Origin: Achromobacter seleniivolatilans
GTDB lineage: Bacteria; Pseudomonadota; Gammaproteobacteria; Burkholderiales; Burkholderiaceae_B
DNA: 64,000 bases
Reading direction: 5' to 3'
NCBI RefSeq assembly: GCF_030864005.1
Contig: NZ_CP132976.1
Span: 496,001-560,000, forward strand
Shown here: positions 36,426 through 45,049 of the stretch, one piece after another
Numbering within the stretch: the first letter of the stretch is position 1
How the letters are laid out: each line of letters begins with the position of its first letter
Translations under genes and position numbers: made by a program
Notes under the pieces: generated by a model
Databases searched by the model: none
Told to the model about the DNA's origin: nothing
Seen by the model: only the letters and a program-made list of their open reading frames with translations

Positions 36426-37783
36426 GCACCGCACCCAGTCCGCACCGTTTGGCTTTGATCGTCACCAATCCAGAAACCCTGCAACACGGCAGCACGCCAC
36501 AGCACAACTTCGACACCGCCGGGGGCACGATCGGCACGTATGCCGATTGGAAGCTGATGGACAAGGCTGGTCGCGTGCATCCCATTCACAGCGAAGTTCG
36601 CTATGAAGACCTGGCGTTCTGCGTGATAGACCGCTCTGGCAAGACTCGCTTGAACGACGATCGGGCCCCGCTCGGCGAGCAGGTGGCAGCGCGTCTGAGC
36701 GAAGGTGATGTCTTGCACATTGGTCCCTACCGGATAGCGGTGCACTTGCAAGATCCGCACCAGGATTTGCTGGATCCGTCACGGCACCTGGCTCAGTACG
36801 GTGTTGATGAGCTGCTGGATGGCCACGGTTCTGGCCACGATGGATTGCCTGCTGATGCCTATGTATTAGATAGAGAACCTGGCGCACTTCCTCGCAATCC
36901 GGGCTTTCATGCGTTGAGCGCGCCACACGAAGTTCTTGGCGAAAGCGACCCGCTGCGTGCGCTGGATGCGGCCGAACGCGCGGCGCCGCACGAGCCGGTT
37001 TTGATGGATCCGCTGGATGTGCGGCGCGGCAGCACCCCGCTTGCGCCGACGCAAGCAGATCTTGCCTCCACCCGATTCGAAGCGGTCACCCCCTTGCCGC
37101 AGCTACCTCCCGGAGATGTCCCTATGCCTAAATCAAAAGAACGAACCTCGTCCACGCCCTACCGCTTGAACAACCGGCAGGCGATGGCTGGCGACCCGAC
37201 AGAGGCGTCTGAACTGTTGATGCAAGGCTTGGGTGTGCCACTGGGGCCGTTGGACGCGCAATCGGGGCACGCGCTATTGCTGGAAGCGGGCCAGGCTCTG
37301 GGCGCCGCCATTCAGGGGATTGCGCAACTCTATGCCGGGCAGGCGGGCCATGCGCAGGGGCGAGCGTTGTTGGGCCGCAGTTTGCAGCCAATTGAGGACA
37401 ACCCATTGCGTTTGGGACAGAGCTATGCCGATACCGTGCAGGCAATGTTCTCAACGGGCCGCAGTGTGGTGCATCTTTCGCCGCGGGCGGCGGTGGAAGA
37501 AAGCCTGACGCAGTTGGGTGTTCATCAGGGCGCGATGATTCAAGCTATTGAATCGGGCCTGGAAGCTGTGTTGCGTTCATTTGCGCCACCCGCGCTGTTG
37601 AAGCGGTTCCAGCGTTATGTGTCCAGCCAGGAATCGCAGGCGGGTGCTGACGATTGGGCCTGGAAGATGTACACGCATTACTACGATGAGCTCGCCTCTG
37701 CGCGTCAGCGTGGTTTTGAAAAGCTGTTCTGGGAGGTGTTCGAGCAGGCCTATGACCGCGTGTTGCGGACGGAGGCCGAATGA
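36422..37783 (+). CDS. tagH: Type VI secretion FHA-domain protein TagH (Fha)
   Basis: The 453-residue protein has an N-terminal FHA-like domain (about 8-115) and a C-terminal helical domain (about 255-453: LLMQGLGVPLGPLDAQSGHA, FEKLFWEVFEQAYDRVLR). A linker of about 130 residues joins them. In canonical FHA domains the pThr is held by GR, SxxH and N residues. Here the first reads GTIGTYADW (Thr for Arg) and the last SGKTRLND without the NG pair, so peptide binding may be lost. Fha proteins can act in the threonine-phosphorylation pathway, but no kinase or phosphatase gene is in this cluster. It overlaps both neighbours by ATGA. Confidence 0.85.
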   Translation: MSTAPSPHRLALIVTNPETLQHGSTPQHNFDTAGGTIGTYADWKLMDKAGRVHPIHSEVRYEDLAFCVIDRSGKTRLNDDRAPLGEQVAARLSEGDVLHIGPYRIAVHLQDPHQDLLDPSRHLAQYGVDELLDGHGSGHDGLPADAYVLDREPGALPRNPGFHALSAPHEVLGESDPLRALDAAERAAPHEPVLMDPLDVRRGSTPLAPTQADLASTRFEAVTPLPQLPPGDVPMPKSKERTSSTPYRLNNRQAMAGDPTEASELLMQGLGVPLGPLDAQSGHALLLEAGQALGAAIQGIAQLYAGQAGHAQGRALLGRSLQPIEDNPLRLGQSYADTVQAMFSTGRSVVHLSPRAAVEESLTQLGVHQGAMIQAIESGLEAVLRSFAPPALLKRFQRYVSSQESQAGADDWAWKMYTHYYDELASARQRGFEKLFWEVFEQAYDRVLRTEAE

Positions 37784-38832
37784 AACGAACGATTTCGGTC
37801 TTGTTTCTGACGTCGCAACTGACTGCTTGCGGTGCGGTGGGCGACGTCTTTACGAAGACAGGGCAGATTTTGATGGACCCGTCGATTCAGGTCGGCGGCA
37901 ATGACGAGCAGCCTTCGCTGGTCGGATTGAGTTTGTACGCCGCGCCTGACGTCAACCCGAATCCCGCCAGCCTGCCGGATGCGGACGAGGCAGTAACTGC
38001 CATGCAGACACCGTCCAATCGCGAGTTTGACGGTCCGCATGAGGTCAAGCTCAAGAGCGCCAACCGCGAGGAACTGATCGAAAGTTTGCGGGGCTTGCTG
38101 GACGAACTGGAGGACGGCCGGCCGTCGCTGCACCCGCTACGGCGTCTGGACACCGGGCCGTCGACGATCCGGCGCACAGCGGCCGAAATTGTGGTCGGCC
38201 AGCTGGAACGGCCGGAAGAAGCCGTGGCTGAACTGGACCTGCTGGAGGAGGTCGCCTTGTCGATGCACTTCTTGCCAGGCAGGGTATTTGGAACCAGCGG
38301 CGGCGTGATCGAACAGGGATTCTCGGGAGCGCCCTTGCCGGTGGAGGCAAAGACACCCGCCATGCCGGATTGGGGCGCTGAAGCCGAGGAAGATCCTGGC
38401 CGAGGACTAGGCCAGTACAGCCTGGCGAACCGGCTGCCGCCGGCAGATCCGAAACCTGCGCCGCGTGGCGCTGCCACGCCGATCTCTTTCAAGGTGCTGC
38501 AATTAAAAGATGATTCGCTGTTGCTGAATGCCGATTCCGTGCAGTTGGCCAAGGACTTGAAGAAGGCGCTGGGCAGCACCTACGTTGCTGAAGATGATTA
38601 TGTGCTGCAACCCGGACAGTTCAAGTTCATCAACTTTTCGAGGATCAACCCGGATACGCGCTACATGGCGATTGTGGCTGATTTCCATGACCAGAATGGC
38701 GCGGTCTGGAAACAGGTCTTTCGCCTGGAACCCGCTGGCCAAAAATACGCATTGCTGATGACCCTGCAAGGCAACCGGGTGGCCATCGTCGATGAAAGTT
38801 ACCGCCCGCCGCAACCGAGATCTAAGCCATGA
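37780..38832 (+). CDS. tssJ: Type VI secretion outer-membrane lipoprotein TssJ, enlarged
   Basis: The protein has a lipoprotein signal with lipobox LTAC (Cys17) and ends in a recognisable TssJ domain: FKVLQLKDDSLLLNADSVQL, LQPGQFKFINFSRINPDTRY, MAIVADFHDQNGAVWKQVFR. TssJ is normally about 150-190 residues; this one has 350. The extra about 168 residues (roughly 64-231, acidic and Pro-rich, with ELIESLRGLLDELEDGRPSL and ERPEEAVAELDLLEEVALSM) are inserted after the first beta-strand (SLVGLSLYAAPDVNPNP). It tethers the TssM/TssL complex to the outer membrane. It overlaps both neighbours by ATGA. Confidence 0.88.
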   Translation: MKRTISVLFLTSQLTACGAVGDVFTKTGQILMDPSIQVGGNDEQPSLVGLSLYAAPDVNPNPASLPDADEAVTAMQTPSNREFDGPHEVKLKSANREELIESLRGLLDELEDGRPSLHPLRRLDTGPSTIRRTAAEIVVGQLERPEEAVAELDLLEEVALSMHFLPGRVFGTSGGVIEQGFSGAPLPVEAKTPAMPDWGAEAEEDPGRGLGQYSLANRLPPADPKPAPRGAATPISFKVLQLKDDSLLLNADSVQLAKDLKKALGSTYVAEDDYVLQPGQFKFINFSRINPDTRYMAIVADFHDQNGAVWKQVFRLEPAGQKYALLMTLQGNRVAIVDESYRPPQPRSKP

Positions 38833-40166
38833 CATCACGTAACTCTGTCATCTGGAGCGAAGGGCTGTTCGTCAAGCCTCAGCACTTTCAACAACAGGCC
38901 CGCGTTCTGGAGCACCACGCCAATCAGCGGGTCAATGGCGTCAGCGAGCATCTTTACGGCTTGAGCGAACTGGAGCTGAACCAGGAGTATCTGAGCTTTG
39001 GCAAGATTGCCATCGTGCGCGCGCGCGGCGTCATGCCCGACGGCAGTGTGTTTGACATTCCCAATGATCAGGCGCCGCCCGTGCCCTTGGCGATTACGGA
39101 TACCTCTTCCGTCAATCAGACGGTGTATCTGACCTTGCCGCTTCGCTCGGACGGCGTGCTCGAAGTGCAATGGCCCGACACGTATGCAAACGCGCGTTAT
39201 GTGACGCGCAGCGAGGAAGTGCGCGATACACATAGCCAGGAAGGGGACTATGTTTCGATGGATCTGGCCGCGCCGAATCTGCAACTGGCCTTAGAACGCG
39301 ACGACCGAAGCGCGTTTACCGGTATTGCGCTGTGCCGGCTATTGGACCGGCGTCCAGACGGCAGCCTGCTGCTGGACGATGCGTTCTACCCTACAGGCAT
39401 ATCACTCAACGCCATTTTGCCGCTCAAGCGCTATCTGGGCGAGATCGCGGGCCTGATGCGTGAACGTGCAAAGAACATTGCCGAACGCATCGGGTCTCCG
39501 GGCCAGGCAGGCGTGGCCGACGTGACCGACTTCAACCTGTTGCTGGTGCTGAACCGCTTGCATCCCTTGTTCTTGCATCTGTCGCGCTTGCGGCACGTGC
39601 ATCCCGAACAGCTCTACATAGCGTTCAGTCAAGCCTGCGGAGAACTGGTGACGTTCACCGACGAGGGGCGCTTGCCGCAAGAGTATCCGGCCTATCAGCA
39701 CGATGATCCCAGGCAGTCCTTCCGCATGCTGGAAGATACTTTGCGCCGGGCGTTGAGTACCGTTTTGCAGCCGCGAGCGGTATCGCTTCCGATCGAGCGC
39801 CAGCAGTATGGCGTGCTGACCGCCGCAGTGCATGACCGCAGTCTGTACGCGGACGCCGAATTCATCCTGGCCGTGCGCGCGCGCATGCCGCTGGACAGGC
39901 TGCGCCAGCAGTTCGTTCAGCAGACAAAGGTGGCGTCGATGGAAAAGCTGGGCGAGCTTGTCAGTCTGCAATTGCCGGGCATCCCGCTACTGACATTGCC
40001 GGTCGCGCCCAGGCATCTGCCTTTCCATGCAGGTTTCACTTATTTCCAATTTGATCGCAGTCATCCCAGCTGGCAGATGCTAAGGGATACGGCGGGCTTT
40101 GGACTGCATATCGCTGGTGACTATCCAGAGATGGAGTTGCAGTTGTGGGCCATCAGGAGTCAATGA
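38829..40166 (+). CDS. tssK: Type VI secretion baseplate-membrane connector TssK
   Basis: The 445-residue protein matches TssK throughout: VIWSEGLFVKPQHFQQQARV at the start, LNAILPLKRYLGEIAGLMRE, LLVLNRLHPLFLHLSRLRHVHPEQLY in the middle and LPFHAGFTYFQFDRSHPSWQ near the end. TssK trimers link the baseplate to the TssL/TssM membrane complex. It starts inside the tssJ stop (ATGA overlap) and stops one base before tssL. Confidence 0.95.
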   Translation: MTSRNSVIWSEGLFVKPQHFQQQARVLEHHANQRVNGVSEHLYGLSELELNQEYLSFGKIAIVRARGVMPDGSVFDIPNDQAPPVPLAITDTSSVNQTVYLTLPLRSDGVLEVQWPDTYANARYVTRSEEVRDTHSQEGDYVSMDLAAPNLQLALERDDRSAFTGIALCRLLDRRPDGSLLLDDAFYPTGISLNAILPLKRYLGEIAGLMRERAKNIAERIGSPGQAGVADVTDFNLLLVLNRLHPLFLHLSRLRHVHPEQLYIAFSQACGELVTFTDEGRLPQEYPAYQHDDPRQSFRMLEDTLRRALSTVLQPRAVSLPIERQQYGVLTAAVHDRSLYADAEFILAVRARMPLDRLRQQFVQQTKVASMEKLGELVSLQLPGIPLLTLPVAPRHLPFHAGFTYFQFDRSHPSWQMLRDTAGFGLHIAGDYPEMELQLWAIRSQ

Positions 40167-40167
40167 T

Positions 40168-40998
40168 ATGAATACGAACGCCGCTGCGTCCCGCAGCAAT
40201 AAGGTCGAATTTCTGCGTATTGCAAGCGTGCCCGCCGTTCTGAACAAGCGCAGCATCGGCTACGACTCGATCGAGAACATCGATTTGGACGAAGACCTGA
40301 ACTTTCAGCTGCGCGGGCATGGTTACAACCCGCTTGTGGATGGCGCGCTGCCGCTCTTCGGCATGGTCATCCGACTGCGCAAATTGGCGGCCTACGACAC
40401 TATCGAACTGCTCTACGCCACGGTGCGCGACCAGATCTCCGTGCTGGACGAGGAAGTCCGCCAGCACAGCTATGACAGCGCGACCCAACTGGCATACCGC
40501 TATGCCTTATGCACCTTTATCGATGAAGCCGTGATGGGCACGCCTTGGGGAACGCATTCTCCGTGGGCGGAACGGTCATTGCTAAGCGTCAACCACAATG
40601 AGACCTGGGGCGGTGAAAAGTTCTTTACTGTGTTGTCTCGCATGATGATGGACCCAGCCAAGTACCGCGACGTGCTGGAGTTTAAGTATCTGTGTCTGTG
40701 CCTGGGCTTTAAAGGCAAGTACGGCATGCAGCATAACCAGGCCGATGCGCTGCAAGGCATCATTATCAAGTTGCACCGGACGCTGCGCGAATTGCGCGGA
40801 GATGCACCCGAAAGACTGACGGATGCGGACGAGAACATTGCGTCGCGCCGCTACCGCATTGGCCGGCAATGGCCGTGGTGGACGCCTTGGGTTGGAGCGT
40901 TGGTTGTGCTGGCGGGGGCCTTCGCCATTTTTTCGCTAAACCTGGGCAGCACGACGGAACTGGTGCTGCGCTCTTTGGACGGGATACTACAGCCTTGA
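40168..40998 (+). CDS. tssL: Type VI secretion inner-membrane protein TssL (DotU/IcmH)
   Basis: The 276-residue protein has the DotU-type cytoplasmic domain (NPLVDGALPLFGMVIRLRKL, QLAYRYALCTFIDEAVMGTP, GEKFFTVLSRMMMDPAKYRD, FKYLCLCLGFKGKYG). One C-terminal transmembrane helix follows (WWTPWVGALVVLAGAFAIFS). It has no C-terminal peptidoglycan-binding extension, so anchoring to the wall must come from another protein. The ATG at 40168 comes one base after the tssK stop; an in-frame TTG further upstream was rejected. Confidence 0.94.
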   Translation: MNTNAAASRSNKVEFLRIASVPAVLNKRSIGYDSIENIDLDEDLNFQLRGHGYNPLVDGALPLFGMVIRLRKLAAYDTIELLYATVRDQISVLDEEVRQHSYDSATQLAYRYALCTFIDEAVMGTPWGTHSPWAERSLLSVNHNETWGGEKFFTVLSRMMMDPAKYRDVLEFKYLCLCLGFKGKYGMQHNQADALQGIIIKLHRTLRELRGDAPERLTDADENIASRRYRIGRQWPWWTPWVGALVVLAGAFAIFSLNLGSTTELVLRSLDGILQP

Positions 40999-41088
40999 AA
41001 GTGGGATGCTCTCGTCGGCCCGGCGCCTTGCACAAGGCCCGCGCCGTGCCATCCGCTATTGCCGCTTTCTTCACCATGGAGACATTAC

Positions 41089-41352
41089 ATGCCAGACATC
41101 ATTCGGCTCGGCGATCCCACGTCCCACGGCGGCGCCGTGCTAGAGGCGTTCGGGAACACCAATTTGAACGGCAAGCCCATCTCTGGCGTGGGCCACATGG
41201 TCAGTTGCCCCCTTTGCCTGGGCGTCTACCCCATTGCCGAAGGCAGTAGCTTGTATAAGGTGAATGGCACGCCGGTGGCCTTGAATGGCATGAAAACGGC
41301 CTGTGGAGCCAGTTTGATTGCAACCGGGCCTAAAGGGGCTGTGTCGGGGTAA
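41089..41352 (+). CDS. PAAR-domain protein (T6SS spike tip)
   Basis: The 87-residue protein is a PAAR domain alone: MPDIIRLGDPTSHGGAVLEA, then GHMVSCPLCLGVYPIAEGSS and VNGTPVALNGMKTACGASLI, with Pro-Ala-Ala-Arg-type turns and the Cys/His residues that may bind zinc. PAAR proteins sharpen the VgrG spike and can carry effectors. There is no effector extension here. It is 90 bases after tssL and about 95 bases before the Hsp70-like gene. Confidence 0.88.
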   Translation: MPDIIRLGDPTSHGGAVLEAFGNTNLNGKPISGVGHMVSCPLCLGVYPIAEGSSLYKVNGTPVALNGMKTACGASLIATGPKGAVSG

Positions 41353-41447
41353 AGGGGGCAAACCGCAGGGGGGCAGGCGGATTTAGGGCTTGGGGCGGCC
41401 GAAGCAGGTACACTTGTCCGCCGTTTTGCTTTTAGCCCCAGAATTCC

Positions 41448-42701
41448 ATGATTTCCTCCGCATGTGGCGTCGACTTCGGTACGTCCAACTCCACCGTAGG
41501 CTGGAGCCGGCCCGACCAACGCGCGCTCCTCGCCCTGGAAGACGGCAAGACCACCTTGCCCTCGGCCATTTTTTTCCATGACGAAGATTCCGACGTCAGC
41601 TATGGCCGCGCGGCGATTTCGGACTATCTGGCGGGTTACGACGGGCGTTTGATGCGTTCGATGAAAAGCCTGCTGGGCAGTTCCCTGATTGACGGGTCCA
41701 CAGAAGTTCAGGGCCGGTCGATTCCGTTTCGTGTCTTGCTGACCCGCTTTATTGCAGAATTGAAGCGGCGCGCCGAGACAGCGGCGGGCCGGAATTTCAC
41801 GCGGGCGGTGTTAGGCCGGCCGGTGTTTTTCGTGGATGACAATTCCGCAGCAGACCAAACCGCTCAGGACACGCTGGGCGAAATCGCGCGCAGCGTCGGG
41901 TTCACCGATATCGAATTCCAATTTGAGCCGTTGGCCGCCGCATTCGACTATGAATCGCAGATCGACCGCGAGGAGCTGGTGCTGGTCATCGACATCGGCG
42001 GGGGGACCTCGGACTTTTCGCTGATCCGGCTGGGACCGGACCGCGCCGCGAAGGCGGACCGGCGCGAAGACATTCTGGCCTATGGTGGCGTACACATCGG
42101 CGGGGTGGATTTTGACAAGCAACTGAGTCTGGCGCACGTGATGCCGCTGCTGGGATTGGGCAGCCAACTACGTAGCGGCAAAGACGTGCCTTCCACGCAG
42201 TATGGCAATCTGGCTTGCTGGCACACGATCAACCAGGCTTACACCCGCAAGGCTGCCGAACACTTCGCGTACATTCGCGCCGAAGCGGGCGATCGCGAGA
42301 AGATCGATTTGCTGTTGAATCTGGTCAAAGAGCGCGCCGGCCATTGGGTGGCGGTGCAAGTGGAAGAGGCCAAGATCGCATTGTCAGAGACGCCGTTCGC
42401 CCGCATCGATCTGTCGCGCATTGCGCCTGATCTGGGTGTCGATGTGACGCGCCCGTCGTTCGATGCCTGCGTGGGCCGCTTGATCGAAAGAGTTGAAACC
42501 ACGGTGGGCGCATTGCTGCGCGATGCCGGTGTGGCCACGACCGATGTGGACACGATTTTCTTCACGGGCGGTTCCAGCCGGGTTCCGCGTCTGCGTGAAA
42601 CCGTGTCGGCGCTGGTGCCCAGCGCGCGTAGCGTGGAAGGCGATCTGTTCGGCAGTATTGGCGCCGGCCTGGCCTTGGACGCCCGCCGAAAGTTCGACTG
42701 A
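41448..42701 (+). CDS. Hsp70-family protein (YegD-like, nucleotide-binding domain only)
   Basis: The 417-residue protein begins with the actin/Hsp70 phosphate-binding loop (CGVDFGTSNSTVGW) and has the second one (LVLVIDIGGGTSDFSLIRLG) and the adenosine motif (FFTGGSSRVPRLRETV). It lacks the substrate-binding domain of DnaK, like YegD of E. coli. The role of YegD proteins is unclear. Its position next to PAAR suggests a part in effector or spike handling, but a separate promoter is possible given the 95-base gap. Confidence 0.88.
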   Translation: MISSACGVDFGTSNSTVGWSRPDQRALLALEDGKTTLPSAIFFHDEDSDVSYGRAAISDYLAGYDGRLMRSMKSLLGSSLIDGSTEVQGRSIPFRVLLTRFIAELKRRAETAAGRNFTRAVLGRPVFFVDDNSAADQTAQDTLGEIARSVGFTDIEFQFEPLAAAFDYESQIDREELVLVIDIGGGTSDFSLIRLGPDRAAKADRREDILAYGGVHIGGVDFDKQLSLAHVMPLLGLGSQLRSGKDVPSTQYGNLACWHTINQAYTRKAAEHFAYIRAEAGDREKIDLLLNLVKERAGHWVAVQVEEAKIALSETPFARIDLSRIAPDLGVDVTRPSFDACVGRLIERVETTVGALLRDAGVATTDVDTIFFTGGSSRVPRLRETVSALVPSARSVEGDLFGSIGAGLALDARRKFD

Positions 42702-42789
42702 GTTGCGTCATAGAGGGCGGTGTTAAGCTGCTGATTGCCCGTGCCAGGCGCCTGAGCGCCTGTGCGTTTCAAGAGACCTATCTGCCCTC

Positions 42790-43377
42790 ATGACCCGCAA
42801 ACCTGATTCCCATCTTGTTGAAACGCTGTTGACCAGCGAAGCGCCGTACGAAGGCAGCTTTCTGAAGATCCGCCGCGATACCGTCGCGCTCCCCAACGGC
42901 AACACGGGCACGCGTGAGTACGTCGTGCATCCCGGCGCCGTGGTGGTGATTCCGCTGCTGGACGATGGTCGCGTCTTGCTGGAACGGCAATTCCGGTATC
43001 CCATCGGACGCGTCATGACGGAATTTCCGGCGGGTAAGCTGGACCCGGGCGAAGATCCCCTGGTTTGCGGCAAGCGCGAATTGCTGGAAGAAACCGGCTA
43101 TACCGCCGATCAATGGGCCCACGCTGGCGCCTTGCATCTGGCCATCGCTTACTCCACCGAAATCATCCATATCTTCTTTGCGCGAGGTTTGCGCGCAGGG
43201 CCGCAACAGCTGGATCAGGACGAGTTTCTGGATGTGATCAGCGCCCATCCCTCGGAACTTCTGGAAGCCTGCGGCAAGGGCGAAGTCACGGATGCCAAGA
43301 CGCTGACTTGCGTGTTGTGGATGCAGAATGTGCTGTCCGGCGCCTGGCAGTTGGACTGGCAAGATAACGCTGGCTAA
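42790..43377 (+). CDS. Nudix hydrolase, ADP-ribose pyrophosphatase type
   Basis: The 195-residue protein contains a complete Nudix box, GKLDPGEDPLVCGKRELLEE followed by TGY, which supplies the metal-binding Glu residues. It also has VVVIPLLDDGRVLLERQFRYPIGRVMTEFPAG typical of ADP-ribose pyrophosphatases (EC 3.6.1.13). It would hydrolyse ADP-ribose or related nucleoside diphosphate compounds in the cytoplasm. The ferredoxin-like gene follows after 14 bases and is likely co-transcribed. Confidence 0.88.
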   Translation: MTRKPDSHLVETLLTSEAPYEGSFLKIRRDTVALPNGNTGTREYVVHPGAVVVIPLLDDGRVLLERQFRYPIGRVMTEFPAGKLDPGEDPLVCGKRELLEETGYTADQWAHAGALHLAIAYSTEIIHIFFARGLRAGPQQLDQDEFLDVISAHPSELLEACGKGEVTDAKTLTCVLWMQNVLSGAWQLDWQDNAG

Positions 43378-43391
43378 GGCGTCGCCGACTC

Positions 43392-43724
43392 ATGGCCGTG
43401 TTTCCCGTCCTGGTTCAGCCGGCAGGTCTGCGTTTTGATGCGGACGAGGGCACATCCGTGCTGTTGGCGGCGCAGGCAGCGGGGATCAAACTGCCCAGTT
43501 CCTGCCGCAATGGCACATGCCGCGCGTGCATGTGCCTGATGTTGGAAGGCACCGTGGTCTATAGCATCGAGTGGCCGGGCCTGTCGCGCGATGAAAAAGA
43601 AGAGGGCTGGATTCTGCCGTGCGTTGCGCGGGCGGCATCCGCCTTGGAAATTCAGAATTTGCAGGCCGGTACGCTGGAAACCGCTCCCGTGGGTGCGCGG
43701 CCGCTTACCGGCGCGCGGCGCTAA
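43392..43724 (+). CDS. 2Fe-2S ferredoxin-like protein
   Basis: The 110-residue protein has the plant-type ferredoxin pattern SSCRNGTCRACMCLMLEG (CxxxxCxxC) with the fourth Cys in GWILPCVARA, so it should bind a [2Fe-2S] cluster. The early ADEGTSVLLAAQAAGIKLP is the usual beta-grasp part. It is a small soluble electron carrier with unknown partners. It lies 14 bases behind the Nudix gene and converges on a minus-strand operon. Confidence 0.85.
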   Translation: MAVFPVLVQPAGLRFDADEGTSVLLAAQAAGIKLPSSCRNGTCRACMCLMLEGTVVYSIEWPGLSRDEKEEGWILPCVARAASALEIQNLQAGTLETAPVGARPLTGARR

Positions 43725-43875
43725 CCAGGCCTGCGAGCCACATCAGAACGGGCATGGCTGCCGCCATGCCTAGTGCCATGGCCGCTACGCACGTCAGCCA
43801 CAGCCCCTGCATTGCGCGCCACGAGCTATTTGCAGGCGGAGCAGGCTTGCGCAGCGGTGGCGTCGTAACGGTCAT
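43705..43875 (-). CDS. Possible small single-pass membrane protein
   Basis: A 56-codon frame from the ATG at 43875 reads MTVTTPPLRKPAPPANSSWR followed by a hydrophobic stretch (LWLTCVAAMALGMAAAMPVLMWLAGL). It overlaps the DUF899 gene's end by 50 bases and the ferredoxin-like gene's end by 20. The hydrophobic helix and the position make it a plausible small gene of the DUF899 operon; the overlaps argue for caution. Confidence 0.35.
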   Translation of the reverse strand: MTVTTPPLRKPAPPANSSWRAMQGLWLTCVAAMALGMAAAMPVLMWLAGLVSAARR

Positions 43876-44527
43876 GATGGCGCACCCAGTCGCCCAGGTT
43901 GAAATGGGGGCCGTTTTCGTTACGGCCCAGCGGTGCAAAGTCCAGGTAGTTGTAGGCGCCCGCCAGTCTTTCCACACCGCGCTCAAATGCGGAATAGGTG
44001 TGGAAGATTTCGCCGTCTGGATCGCGGAAGAAGGCGCTGGCACCCGAGCGCTCTTCGATACTGCCATCGGCCTTGGGCACGGAGGCGCGCATGTCGAAAT
44101 TGAAGTCGCAGCCTTCGGACGAATACCAATCGAACTTCCAGCCCATGCGCCGCTTGAAGGCTTCTAGCTTGGCAATTGGCGCACGCCCGACGGCCACAAC
44201 TGACACGTCGTGATGGCGCAGATGCGTCAGCGCGCTGTCCAGATGGTCCACCAGAAAGGAGCATCCCACGCAGCCTTCTTCCCAGTCCGGGTCAAACATG
44301 AAATGGTAAATAATCAGTTGGCTTTTAGCGCCAAACAGATCGGCCAGTCCCAAGGGGCCGTGGGCGCTCTGGAACTGGTAGCGTTTTTCCACTTGCACCC
44401 AGGGCAGGTCCAATCGATCACGGGCGAGCGCGTCCATGGCGTGCGTCAGCGTTTTTTCGCGACTCAAAAGCGCGTCTCGCGCAATATCCCACTGCTGGCG
44501 GCTTACGACAGAATGTTGAGTTTGCAT
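43826..44527 (-). CDS. DUF899-family thioredoxin-like protein
   Basis: The 233-residue protein has DUF899 features: WVQVEKRYQFQSAHGPLGLA, LIIYHFMFDPDWEEGCVGCS (CxxC in a thioredoxin-like setting), FNFDMRASVPKADGSIEERS, FFRDPDGEIFHTYSAFERGV and YNYLDFAPLGRNENGP. The biochemical role of DUF899 is unproven; the fold suggests redox chemistry. It is the third gene of an operon with an ArsR regulator and an SRPBCC protein, a grouping seen in other proteobacteria. Confidence 0.88.
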   Translation of the reverse strand: MQTQHSVVSRQQWDIARDALLSREKTLTHAMDALARDRLDLPWVQVEKRYQFQSAHGPLGLADLFGAKSQLIIYHFMFDPDWEEGCVGCSFLVDHLDSALTHLRHHDVSVVAVGRAPIAKLEAFKRRMGWKFDWYSSEGCDFNFDMRASVPKADGSIEERSGASAFFRDPDGEIFHTYSAFERGVERLAGAYNYLDFAPLGRNENGPHFNLGDWVRHHDRYDATAAQACSACK

Positions 44528-44587
44528 CGTGCTGCTCCTTCAGTTGGCGGACCGTCAGGTTCCGCGCGGGGCGGCGAACAGCAGGTG

Positions 44588-45049
44588 TCAGACCGGATTC
44601 GCCAGGTATTCCGTCAGCCGGTCCAAAGCCCCCGACCAGCCGTGTTCATGGCCGTCGCGGGTTGCCTGATCGACAAACGGGGTTTGCAGGAAGGCAAGCT
44701 GTGTGCCGTCTTGCGTGGGGGTGAATTCAAGGGTGATCAACGAGGTTTCCTCGGGGGCGTCGCGCCATGCCCAAGTGAAGACAAGCCGGCGATGCGGGTG
44801 GACCTCTCGGTATTCGCCGCTGGCGTAATGGTCGAGCCCATCTTCTGTGGAAAAAGCGACGTGATACTGGCCGCCGGTACGCACATCCGTTTGCGCGAGC
44901 AGGACGCGGCGGGTTTCGGCGGGTCCAAACCAGCGCATCAGCGCTTGCGGGTCCGTCCAGGCTTGCCAGAGGCGTTCGGCGGAGGTGGAGTAGTGTCGGG
45001 TGAGCCGCAATTCGATGGGGGCGTCGTCGTGGAGGGATCGATCTTGCAT
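44588..45049 (-). CDS. SRPBCC/AHSA1-domain protein
   Basis: From MQDRSLHDDAP at 45049 the 153-residue protein has the AHSA1-like START fold: IELRLTRHYSTSAERLWQAWTDPQALMRWFGP, GEYREVHPHRRLVFTWAWRD and HGWSGALDRLTEYLANP. Such proteins bind small hydrophobic ligands. It starts 112 bases inside the upstream ArsR gene in another frame, an unusually long overlap. Its neighbours ArsR and DUF899 form a recurrent three-gene operon. Confidence 0.85.
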   Translation of the reverse strand: MQDRSLHDDAPIELRLTRHYSTSAERLWQAWTDPQALMRWFGPAETRRVLLAQTDVRTGGQYHVAFSTEDGLDHYASGEYREVHPHRRLVFTWAWRDAPEETSLITLEFTPTQDGTQLAFLQTPFVDQATRDGHEHGWSGALDRLTEYLANPV

